From positions 1 to 6,643 of the forward strand of contig CASBRC010000297.1 in NCBI GenBank assembly GCA_949128015.1: a stretch of DNA of 6,643 nt, in the 5' to 3' direction. This DNA comes from Synechococcales cyanobacterium PMM_0003 (GTDB taxonomy: Bacteria; Cyanobacteriota; Cyanobacteriia; Pseudanabaenales; Pseudanabaenaceae). This document shows, one piece after another, positions 1-6,208 of the stretch. Under the pieces are notes generated by a model. It searched no databases. It was not told where the DNA came from and saw only the letters and a program-made list of their open reading frames with translations. How positions within the stretch are numbered: position 1 is the stretch's first letter; each line of letters begins with the position of its first letter. The translations under genes were made by a program, and so were the position numbers.

Positions 1-2
1 AG

Positions 3-98
3 CAAAAGCCTAAGCGAGAAATCGTTAGCCAAGAATGTCGGGAGCTGGATGCACGGAAACGCGCACGTCCAGATCTAAAAGAGAGGGGCGAGGCATAA
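3..98 (+). other. Possible C-terminal tail of an unidentified reading frame entering from the left edge
   Basis: The frame starting at base 3 is open for 31 codons from the window edge and ends at TAA 96-98. The predicted tail is strongly basic and charged (for example CRELDARKRARP, ending ERGEA). No domain can be recognised from this fragment. The stop lies in the loop of the first hairpin of the downstream array, an arrangement seen where a gene's 3' end overlaps a structured RNA, as in TnpB/omega-RNA transposons. That comparison is a guess, because no TnpB motif is visible in 31 residues. Frame 1 is also open, for 25 codons, so chance is a real alternative and the call is weak. Confidence 0.25.
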
Positions 99-249
99 TA
101 GCCTCCCTCGACTCTACCAAGCTTAAACCCGTTGAAACGGGTTAAGAGCTATTTTGAGAAGTATTTCAGTCAGTTTTAACTGACTTTAGCTTTGAGCCAA
201 GAACTTGAGTTCTTGGTTGGCTGGGCTTTTAGGGAAAAACCTTAACCCG
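81..249 (+). repeat. Tandem hairpin array with repeated linker (structured RNA or cyanobacterial interspersed repeat)
   Basis: Four inverted repeats follow one another. Hairpin I pairs GAGGC 90-94 with GCCTC 101-105 across an ATAATA loop, with flanking G-rich and C-rich arms that may extend it. Hairpin II pairs 122-133 with 136-146 (AACCCGTT/AACGGGTT core, one bulged A). Hairpin III pairs 168-175 with 178-185 (AGTCAGTT/AACTGACT). Hairpin IV pairs 197-205 with 208-216 (CCAAGAACT/AGTTCTTGG). The linker after II (AGCTATTTTGAG, 147-158) resembles the linker after III (AGCTTTGAG, 188-196), so a hairpin-plus-linker module is repeated. CGGGTTAAG 138-146 can alternatively pair with CTTAACCCG 241-249, enclosing III and IV and opening II. 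The array fills most of the gap before the convergent giant gene and may also act as its 3' boundary. No clear poly-U terminator is present. Strand is uncertain. Confidence 0.5.
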
Positions 250-257
250 AACTCACG

Positions 258-3200
258 TTACTTAGAGATCGCCATGGTTTTTATTTCAGGAAAAACTAGC
301 GGCTCGTTCAGTGTCTGGCTCATATTGCCAATAATCGCCTGTAAATAGACCCGCAACTGTTGGAACTTAGCCACATTTGGCTGATAAGTCCCATCGGTTT
401 CTAGCTCGAATAAACGCCCTGTAAAGAGGTCACTGCTCAGAGTTGGATCTTCCAAAATTATTGCGCTTTCTGGTTCTTGCCAAGGGAATAAACCTTCGGG
501 CAAATCACCTTGCAAAATACTCAAAATGCGATCGCGACATGTTTTGATATTAATCCCGCGCATCTGCAATTGCTGAAGAAGTTGATTGGGATTAACCGAT
601 TGGGTCAGGTTAAGGCGGCAAATCTCTTGCAAGAGAAAGTAATCAGAATATTGCTGACGGGCGATATCTTGCAAATTAGGATAGAGAGGAGATACAGCTA
701 AACCATTTGCCACAACAGATGTAGCCAAAGGATCAATCTTGGCATTGGGTAGTTTTTGCGCCAACCAACGCGATAGCAAAGGAATGTGCATCGTGCTACC
801 AAGCAACAAAACTTGATGGATATCTTCACCAAGAATTCCTGCATTACTGAGAATCGTATTGAGTTCGCGATTAATGCGTTGGATGAATGGTTGCAAAATC
901 AAGTTTTCTAATTCACGACGGAAGACCACAATCGGTTGTCCCATCAAATCTTCATTACAGCTATCAATCCCCACATCTCTTCCAAAAGTGACTTTAACTC
1001 GTTCGGCAAGATCCAACATTTGTTGACCAATAGCAGAACTTAATAAATATTGCTGAAGGAGAATGCGTTGTTGGGGTGCAGAAGCGCCAATTTCAGGCAA
1101 GCTGAGTTGATCGAAATTACAGAGATGACGATTGGGATTAGTAATTAACTGCCAGTGAGGATAGAACAGTTGGACGACAATATCTTGACTGAGGCTAATA
1201 CCCGCATAGTCGAGGCTCCGAATATGCAGCTTAGAACGATCTTTGACAGCACTAAGTCCCTTAGTCAGGCAGAGACTCGTCGTAACTGCCCCTGCATCGA
1301 TTAAAAGTGTAATTTCATGATCGATTTTCCGATCATGAAGCAACGATAAAACTGGAGCGATCGCCTGATCGACAGCCATCACTTGTTCAGCTTGGCTAAC
1401 TAGTCCAGCTTTCAGAATAGCCTCACGAACATTCAGAATATAAGTATCTGACCAGTTAGCAGGATAGCCAAAGACAACGCCACTGAGCTTCAGCAAAATC
1501 AAACCAACATCAGGAAGCTTCGGATGGTTTGCCCTAGTTTGGATTTGTTCTAGTAGATTTTTGAGTGCGGCAATCAACCAACGCAGACTCACTTGACAGG
1601 GAGCAGACCATTGAATGATTGGTTGCCAAGCACTTACGCCGCGATAGGGTAAGCCTAGTTTTAGAAATTGTTTGAAATGAGCGATCGCAACTTCGTCATT
1701 TTCTAGTCCAGCATTCTGCGATCGCTTGGTGATTACCCGAATGTCTTTTGCGATCGGATCATCGAAGCTATGATCTGCATTCCAAACTATTTTGCAAGGC
1801 ATCTCGTCAGCGTCATCAAAATATAAAGAATATACTCGACCAGTATCAGCATTAAGCAAGCTCGCCCGTATAGCTGTATCACCAAAGTCAATTCCTAAAA
1901 TCCAAGTATCATCGAGACTATAAACTTCTTTTTTAGGAGGGGCGGGAATTAGGGCTACACTTTGGGATTCCAATACGAGTGAGTCAATATCAAGGACATT
2001 TTCACTAGTGTCACTAATTGGTGCTACCGAAGAAAGCCCAAGTTGCTCACGGCGCTCATCAAGTAATGGTTCATTAAAATTAAATGAGTTCAAATCTCTT
2101 AATAAGTTATCCCAGTCATTATCGGCAACATTATCAGCAGCATTACTTGGAGCATCCGCAAACTCATTAAGCAATAAGTCTTCTTGCTCATCTTCAGCAT
2201 TAATCTCTAAATCAATGAAATCTGCGATCGCATCTGGTGCTACTTCTGGCAATACTTTTATCGGAAGTTCTGGTGGGGGATTCTTTTCGACCGTATCTGC
2301 AAAGCTATTCAAATTGTCATATTCTAAAGAAGCAAAAAACTCATCTGCGGATAATTCTAACGAGTTAGTATTAAATGCAAAATCTACTCCCCTTTCTTGA
2401 GCAAAGCCTTGCAAAATTGTATCTAATTGTTCTTCAATAGATTCTATTGATTCAGGAAAAGGAAGAGGTTCTTGCATGGTCTCTGCACCAACATCAATCC
2501 CCTTGTGGTCTTCTTTGGTTATGTCTTGCATAACTGTATCAGTTTCTTCTAATTCAGTCGCAGAATCTAAACCAAACAAAAGTGTATCAAGCTCACTTTC
2601 ATCATCTCGTTCTAGATTTGTTTCTAGATTTGTTTCTAGATTTGTATTTATGATTGTCTTTTGATTAGTAGTTTCAGCCGATCGCAAAAACAGATCGTCA
2701 AGTTCATCACTAGCCGCAAACGGAGTCGTTTGTGAGTATTTAGCTGCATTCTCAGCAATTACTTCCGCAAAAATTGCATCCATGTCATCGACAGCCAGAG
2801 CTGAATTAGATAATGAGTTGGACGAACGAATAAATCCACTTTCTGAGATCTGATCTTCCGTCTTTATATCAAACAGAGAATCAGGATCATCAAAAATTTC
2901 AGGGACATCACTAGATTCGGCAGTAAAAGGCGATAACTGCAAATTAGCAATATCTACAACAATTTCTGACTGGTCATCATGATCAATAAAGGAGTCAGCA
3001 AATTGATCGATAAATAAGGTGTTGGGATTCTCAATAATCGGTGGAATCTCGAAGACATCTATGGATTCTTGTGGATTAACTTGTAGATTAACTTGTGGAT
3101 TAGGATTAATATTCTCAACGTTTGGCTCTTGAGCTGAAACCTCAATGATTGTCGGATAGGCTTGCGACTCATCAGTTTCCCAATTGGTTAAAGCATACGG

Positions 3201-5270
3201 AGTATTACGGATAAATTGATCAAGATTAGCAGAGATATGTGAATCTGATCCAATCCCAGCATCAAGTCGCTGTAGGTCAGAATTAAGATCATCTACCAAT
3301 GAATCTTCCCATTCTGGAAAGACATAATCATCAATATTTTTACTCGTCAATAGAATTAATGATTCTTCAGAATCAGCAGCTTGATCGCTATTAGCATCAT
3401 TCAAGAATTGTTCGATCTTAGATTCTATATTATTCTCTTTGCTTGCATCAAAATTAACATCAGGAGATGAAATAGAGGCAATTTGAGGAATATTAAAGAC
3501 TTCTAGATCAGATATTAAGCTATTAGATGTTAGCGATTGGGATTCCTGTGGAATAGGTAGCTTAGCCATGTCGAGCGCTTCGTTCCCTAACCACGACAAT
3601 AAATCCTCGTCAGGAGAAATTTCAGCAATATTTGCAGTTGGACTAGGACGATTATTACTATCCTCTAACCATTGCAAAAGTTCAGGATCATCAATTGATT
3701 CTCCAGATTCACTGATCACGCTGTCCGTAGAAAAATTTAAAGCGAGTATGTCAAGGTCGTTATCTTCTTCATTCCCTTCCATGCGAGTTCGTGGCATATC
3801 AAATCTCTCAACGATTTGGGTAGCCGCTTCCAAATCAAAATCAGGATTTAACTCACGAGCTGCGATCGCACTTTGAGGATCGAGAATAATACTTGTGCCG
3901 AAGTTCGCTAAATCAATTAATGGCTCAGCCTGCACTTCTACAATTGGCTCTGAGGATAATAATTCCTCACTATTAATTTCTTCCTCCAAAGGACTTGCCA
4001 TAATTTCAAGATTCTCAACTTCAATAGTTGACTCTTCAAATGGTTTTACTTCGGCGATCGCTTCGCCAAACTCATCGCCTGCTAATAAAGCATTGATCAG
4101 ATTTTCATCAGCAGGTTCTGTAAAAGTTTCTAGATATCGACTGGGAATATCATCTGGTAATTCAGGCAATATATTATTTGCATCTGACAGAGCCATTTCT
4201 GCCAAATCCTGCGGCTGTTCAAGAGCCTGTTGGCTAATACGATCAACTAAGGCATTAATTAGTGCCTCACCCTTCTGCTCTAGGGTTTCCATATGACCAA
4301 GCTTAGCGACAATCGATGTTTGATAGCCCTCGATTTCCTGCTCTAGCGATCGAAATGTTGTGCTAAACATTTCATCTAGATGTAGCAAAAAACGATCGGT
4401 TTGCTCCTGTACTTTATTTACAAATTCCTCTTGAGGTGGCTCTGTCAGTGGGTTAGCGGTAGTAACCGAGTCAGAAACCCGATCGCGAGTGTAGTTATTA
4501 GCTGAGCTTAAAGATCGATCTAAGGCATCCTGTTGAGTCGCTTGAAACTCTTGGAACTGTCTCATCCAAGTTACCCGATCGGATTCTAGCTGCGATATTT
4601 CCGCGTTTAACTTTTGTTTTTGTTGATTTAAAGTGATTAATTCTTGGCTTATTTGCGATCGCTGCTGCGATTCAACAATTTTATTTAAATTTGCCGAAAT
4701 TTCTCCTACCATCAGCGCTCTTTCGACAGCAAGAGTTTGACTGACTACTTGCTGCACCGATTGCTGGACTGACTCTTTGACAACCTGTTGCAATGTCTGT
4801 TGGATTGCTTGCTGAAGCGAAGCAATCATGCGATCGTTGACAAATGTAGAATTGGGTTCAGGTGTGCCATTCGTCATTATGCTAGTCTCCTTTGTCAAGT
4901 AAGATTCAGCGCCAAATAAGTTGCTTACTGGGCTAACTAATAGGGGTGGCAATGTCTCTAGTTTATCTGTTTTAAATTTGTCTGTCGTAGATTCTGCTAT
5001 TTTTGCGTCATTTTGATTAGACTTTTCGTTACTTAAATCATGATTAGCATAACTATTACTTTGTAAGCGCGTTACTAAAGCCTGATATTGCTGCTCTAAA
5101 TTACCCAAATGTGCATCATCAGTTAAGCTTTCGAGATGCGATCGCAACTGTTTTAGCTGCTCTCTCTGGTGAATAGTATCTGGAGATGGCTTCCTTGATA
5201 CTGATCCCACTGGGCGGCTCAGCAACGTATTGATTTGATCGATCAAATTACTAATCAGAACTTTTGACAT
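258..5270 (-). CDS. Giant coiled-coil / acidic disordered / C-terminal Hsp70-type ATPase-domain protein
   Basis: This 1670-residue protein appears cytoplasmic, with no signal peptide or membrane segment. Residues 1-70 and about 148-350 are helical and coiled-coil-like, including a glutamine-pair-rich stretch at 149-180. Residues about 370-1115 are acidic, low in complexity and probably disordered, with two short tandem repeats and about twelve copies of an acidic/hydrophobic motif. Residues about 1122-1526 form an Hsp70/actin-type nucleotide-binding domain. Phosphate 1 is GIDFGDT (D1128). The sheet motif is GYPANWSD (1268-1275). Phosphate 2 is LIDAGAVTT (D1325). The adenine-side helix is AERVKV (1422-1427). 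The segment from FRREL (1450) leads into LLLGSTMHIP (G1491, P1497), which matches the Hsp70 adenosine motif. A helical tail of about 144 residues follows in place of a substrate-binding domain. DnaK is about 640 residues with the ATPase domain first, so both size and order are unusual. The ATG at 5270 is preceded by AAGGGGG four bases away. An internal ATG (M132) has a better-placed Shine-Dalgarno. I recognise the fold, not the gene. Function is unknown; scaffold or cytoskeleton-like roles are speculation. Confidence 0.93.
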   Translation of the reverse strand: MSKVLISNLIDQINTLLSRPVGSVSRKPSPDTIHQREQLKQLRSHLESLTDDAHLGNLEQQYQALVTRLQSNSYANHDLSNEKSNQNDAKIAESTTDKFKTDKLETLPPLLVSPVSNLFGAESYLTKETSIMTNGTPEPNSTFVNDRMIASLQQAIQQTLQQVVKESVQQSVQQVVSQTLAVERALMVGEISANLNKIVESQQRSQISQELITLNQQKQKLNAEISQLESDRVTWMRQFQEFQATQQDALDRSLSSANNYTRDRVSDSVTTANPLTEPPQEEFVNKVQEQTDRFLLHLDEMFSTTFRSLEQEIEGYQTSIVAKLGHMETLEQKGEALINALVDRISQQALEQPQDLAEMALSDANNILPELPDDIPSRYLETFTEPADENLINALLAGDEFGEAIAEVKPFEESTIEVENLEIMASPLEEEINSEELLSSEPIVEVQAEPLIDLANFGTSIILDPQSAIAARELNPDFDLEAATQIVERFDMPRTRMEGNEEDNDLDILALNFSTDSVISESGESIDDPELLQWLEDSNNRPSPTANIAEISPDEDLLSWLGNEALDMAKLPIPQESQSLTSNSLISDLEVFNIPQIASISSPDVNFDASKENNIESKIEQFLNDANSDQAADSEESLILLTSKNIDDYVFPEWEDSLVDDLNSDLQRLDAGIGSDSHISANLDQFIRNTPYALTNWETDESQAYPTIIEVSAQEPNVENINPNPQVNLQVNPQESIDVFEIPPIIENPNTLFIDQFADSFIDHDDQSEIVVDIANLQLSPFTAESSDVPEIFDDPDSLFDIKTEDQISESGFIRSSNSLSNSALAVDDMDAIFAEVIAENAAKYSQTTPFAASDELDDLFLRSAETTNQKTIINTNLETNLETNLERDDESELDTLLFGLDSATELEETDTVMQDITKEDHKGIDVGAETMQEPLPFPESIESIEEQLDTILQGFAQERGVDFAFNTNSLELSADEFFASLEYDNLNSFADTVEKNPPPELPIKVLPEVAPDAIADFIDLEINAEDEQEDLLLNEFADAPSNAADNVADNDWDNLLRDLNSFNFNEPLLDERREQLGLSSVAPISDTSENVLDIDSLVLESQSVALIPAPPKKEVYSLDDTWILGIDFGDTAIRASLLNADTGRVYSLYFDDADEMPCKIVWNADHSFDDPIAKDIRVITKRSQNAGLENDEVAIAHFKQFLKLGLPYRGVSAWQPIIQWSAPCQVSLRWLIAALKNLLEQIQTRANHPKLPDVGLILLKLSGVVFGYPANWSDTYILNVREAILKAGLVSQAEQVMAVDQAIAPVLSLLHDRKIDHEITLLIDAGAVTTSLCLTKGLSAVKDRSKLHIRSLDYAGISLSQDIVVQLFYPHWQLITNPNRHLCNFDQLSLPEIGASAPQQRILLQQYLLSSAIGQQMLDLAERVKVTFGRDVGIDSCNEDLMGQPIVVFRRELENLILQPFIQRINRELNTILSNAGILGEDIHQVLLLGSTMHIPLLSRWLAQKLPNAKIDPLATSVVANGLAVSPLYPNLQDIARQQYSDYFLLQEICRLNLTQSVNPNQLLQQLQMRGINIKTCRDRILSILQGDLPEGLFPWQEPESAIILEDPTLSSDLFTGRLFELETDGTYQPNVAKFQQLRVYLQAIIGNMSQTLNEPLVFPEIKTMAISK
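2611..2646. repeat. 12-bp tandem repeat, three copies, in frame in the giant gene
   Basis: The unit TCTAGATTTGTT occurs three times end to end, with one mismatch in the last base of the third copy. On the coding strand it gives a repeated Asn-Leu-Glu-Thr (NLETNLETNLE) in the acidic linker. The unit is a multiple of three, so copy-number change would keep the frame. Confidence 0.9.
3069..3104. repeat. Second 12-bp tandem repeat, three imperfect copies, in the giant gene
   Basis: The unit TTGTGGATTAAC occurs three times. The second copy differs at one base and the third at its last two bases. On the coding strand it encodes the NPQVNLQVNPQ stretch of the disordered linker. It again preserves the reading frame and suggests growth by replication slippage. 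Confidence 0.85.
4886..4893 (-). promoter_or_regulatory. Internal Shine-Dalgarno-like site before Met132 of the giant gene
   Basis: On the minus strand AAAGGAGA lies eight bases before an in-frame ATG at 4875-4877 (M132). Sequence and spacing are closer to ideal than at the upstream start. It could start a shorter 1539-residue form lacking the first coiled coil, or be the main start. It could also be chance, since Lys-Glu codons AAG GAG create the site. Confidence 0.4.
5233..5248. repeat. 16-bp perfect palindrome in the first codons of the giant gene
   Basis: ATTTGATCGATCAAAT is a perfect palindrome covering about codons 8-13, some 20 bases downstream of the start codon. It could be an operator-like protein site or an mRNA hairpin near the initiation region. 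It may equally be a coincidence of the Leu-Ile-Asp-Gln codons. Confidence 0.6.
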
Positions 5271-5274
5271 AACG

Positions 5275-5281
5275 CCCCCTT
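5275..5281 (-). promoter_or_regulatory. Ribosome binding site of the giant gene
   Basis: On the minus strand AAGGGGG ends four bases before the ATG at 5268-5270. It is purine-rich and supports this start, although the spacing is short and the match to AGGAGG is partial. Confidence 0.5.
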
Positions 5282-5450
5282 CAAGACCTCCATAACGACA
5301 GATAAAGTTAATTTAGTTAGGCTAAGATGCGGACTATCGCATTTTTTTAATCATTAATACCAAAATTGGTAGGCAAATTGGCTCTTAAATGAGCTAAACT
5401 CTAAATCCAAATTTGTTAGCAGACAATAGCACACATCTTTCCCAGTTTTT

Positions 5451-5459
5451 TGCTAATAT
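5451..5459 (+). promoter_or_regulatory. Candidate extended -10 promoter element of the exported-protein gene
   Basis: TGCTAATAT matches the extended -10 pattern TGnTAnnnT and lies 44 bases before the ATG at 5504. No TTGACA-like -35 is found at the usual distance, which an extended -10 promoter does not require. The call rests on the pattern alone. Confidence 0.35.
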
Positions 5460-5503
5460 CTTGACGAGTTTCCTCCAATTTTTTTTGTGAGTTTCTGGCG
5501 AAG

Positions 5504-5926
5504 ATGACTATGAAAAATGAATCGCATGTTTCTCCGACTGGCTTTATGGCTCAGCCATTTCGTAAATTAACTAACTACTTACTTGTTTCTGCGATCGCAG
5601 CTTTATCAACCTTAGCAATATCTGGGGCTGCACTCGCAGAGCGTCGTGAGGTGGATATTCGGCTATTGGTTAATCAAGATGAGGGGTTTACGGTGATGAC
5701 TCGCAAGGCGGAAATACTAGCGCGATCGGCGGCTCAGCGTACATTCGATCGTGATGTGTTGATCTCAGATGTATCGATCAAAGTCACTGCTCAAAATCTC
5801 AATCAAGATCAAGCAGCTATCATCTTGCAATTGATCGTCTCCCGTCGCGACTGGGCAAGCCGCCCCGATCCTAAAATATGGGCAACCTATTTCCCAATGG
5901 CAAAAGCCTTAATTGGCATCAAGTAA
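5504..5926 (+). CDS. Small exported cyanobacterial protein of unknown function
   Basis: The 140-residue product has a signal peptide. A basic segment (FRKLTNY, 19-25) is followed by a hydrophobic core (about 26-42) and a type I cleavage site ALA|ER after residue 45, leaving about 95 mature residues. The mature part is mixed alpha/beta in character with no cysteines and no recognisable catalytic motif. A central ILARSAAQRTFDRD segment and a C-terminal SRRDWASRPDPKIWATYF segment look like conserved blocks. I have the impression of similar small secreted proteins in other cyanobacteria but cannot name a family. Starts at codon 3 (5510) and codon 15 (5546) are possible. The codon 15 start would give a more typical signal length, but no ribosome site precedes it, and the one before 5504 is also weak (GGCGAAG). 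It is divergent from the giant gene and convergent with the porin gene. Location is probably periplasm or thylakoid lumen. Confidence 0.85.
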   Translation: MTMKNESHVSPTGFMAQPFRKLTNYLLVSAIAALSTLAISGAALAERREVDIRLLVNQDEGFTVMTRKAEILARSAAQRTFDRDVLISDVSIKVTAQNLNQDQAAIILQLIVSRRDWASRPDPKIWATYFPMAKALIGIK

Positions 5927-5945
5927 AAATAAAATACCAAAATCC

Positions 5946-6130
5946 CGTAGGGGCGAAGCATTCCCATCACAATTCATGAATTTTCAGATTCCCTTGATTG
6001 GGGAATGCTTCGCCCAAGCCTTGCAACGCAGGGACAATTGATTGCAAATGAATGAAGAGGGTTTAGCATTTGCGGATCGTGATTTCGGTGGTGAGTATAG
6101 GCATGGTGGCGCAAATGCTAAGCCCCTACG
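5946..6130. repeat. MITE-like folded element: two perfect hairpins bracketed by an outer inverted repeat
   Basis: Outer arms CGTAGGGGC (5946-5954) and GCCCCTACG (6122-6130) are perfect inverted repeats. Within them, 5951-5965 and 6001-6015 form a perfect 15-bp stem (GGGCGAAGCATTCCC on the left). Then 6063-6074 and 6110-6121 form a perfect 12-bp stem (TTAGCATTTGCG on the left). The outer and first inner stems share GGGC 5951-5954, so they compete. The loop of the first hairpin contains the 12-bp palindrome AATTCATGAATT (5971-5982). No open reading frame of note and no obvious target duplication are present. The sequence strongly resembles dispersed intergenic repeats I associate with cyanobacterial genomes, but copy number cannot be judged from one window. 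It lies just after the exported-protein gene and may affect its mRNA 3' end. Confidence 0.65.
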
Positions 6131-6154
6131 CTGTGATGCTTCTATAATCATTTA

Positions 6155-6193
6155 AAACAAAAAAGGGGACGCATTGCGTCCCCTTTTTTGTTT
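6155..6193. terminator. Bidirectional intrinsic terminator between convergent genes
   Basis: Arms 6155-6173 and 6175-6193 are perfect 19-base inverted repeats. The GC-rich core GGGGACGCA/TGCGTCCCC is flanked by AAAAAA on one side and TTTTTT on the other. Each strand therefore reads a stable hairpin followed by a U-tract. It lies 16 bases past the porin stop codon and serves the porin gene. It can also stop transcription from the exported-protein gene. Confidence 0.93.
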
Positions 6194-6208
6194 GAGTCTA
6201 ATTCGATA

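Larger units (their letters stand above)
5271..5503. other. Divergent intergenic region between the giant gene and the exported-protein gene
   Basis: This 233-base AT-rich gap must hold promoters for both divergent genes. For the plus-strand gene there is a plausible extended -10 element, annotated separately. For the minus-strand gene I find no convincing -35/-10 pair. No RNA gene or open frame of note was seen, and no HIP1 octamer occurs here. Confidence 0.6.

Noticed and set aside
510..701. Plus-strand open frame of 63 codons
   Set aside because: It lies antisense to the conserved C-terminal tail of the giant protein and has no supporting signal.
2008..2400. Plus-strand open frame of about 130 codons inside the giant gene
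   Set aside because: It is the antisense shadow of the acidic linker: the product is serine-rich low-complexity sequence with no domain, and the minus-strand frame is continuous and contains recognisable domains.
2611..2646. Short tandem repeats considered as a CRISPR array
   Set aside because: The 12-bp units are directly adjacent with no spacers and are in frame in a coding region.
2476..2664. Plus-strand open frame of 62 codons with a repeated SRFVSRFVSRF
   Set aside because: The repeat is just the antisense reading of the 12-bp tandem repeat; no separate gene is supported.
3568..4296. Two further plus-strand open frames (3568-3876 and 3895-4296)
   Set aside because: Both are serine-rich antisense shadows of the same linker, without convincing ribosome sites or motifs.
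5461..5490. TTGACG at 5461 considered as a -35 box for the exported-protein gene
   Set aside because: No -10-like hexamer occurs 16 to 18 bases downstream, where the sequence is a T-run and then GTGAG, and the site would be too close to the start codon.
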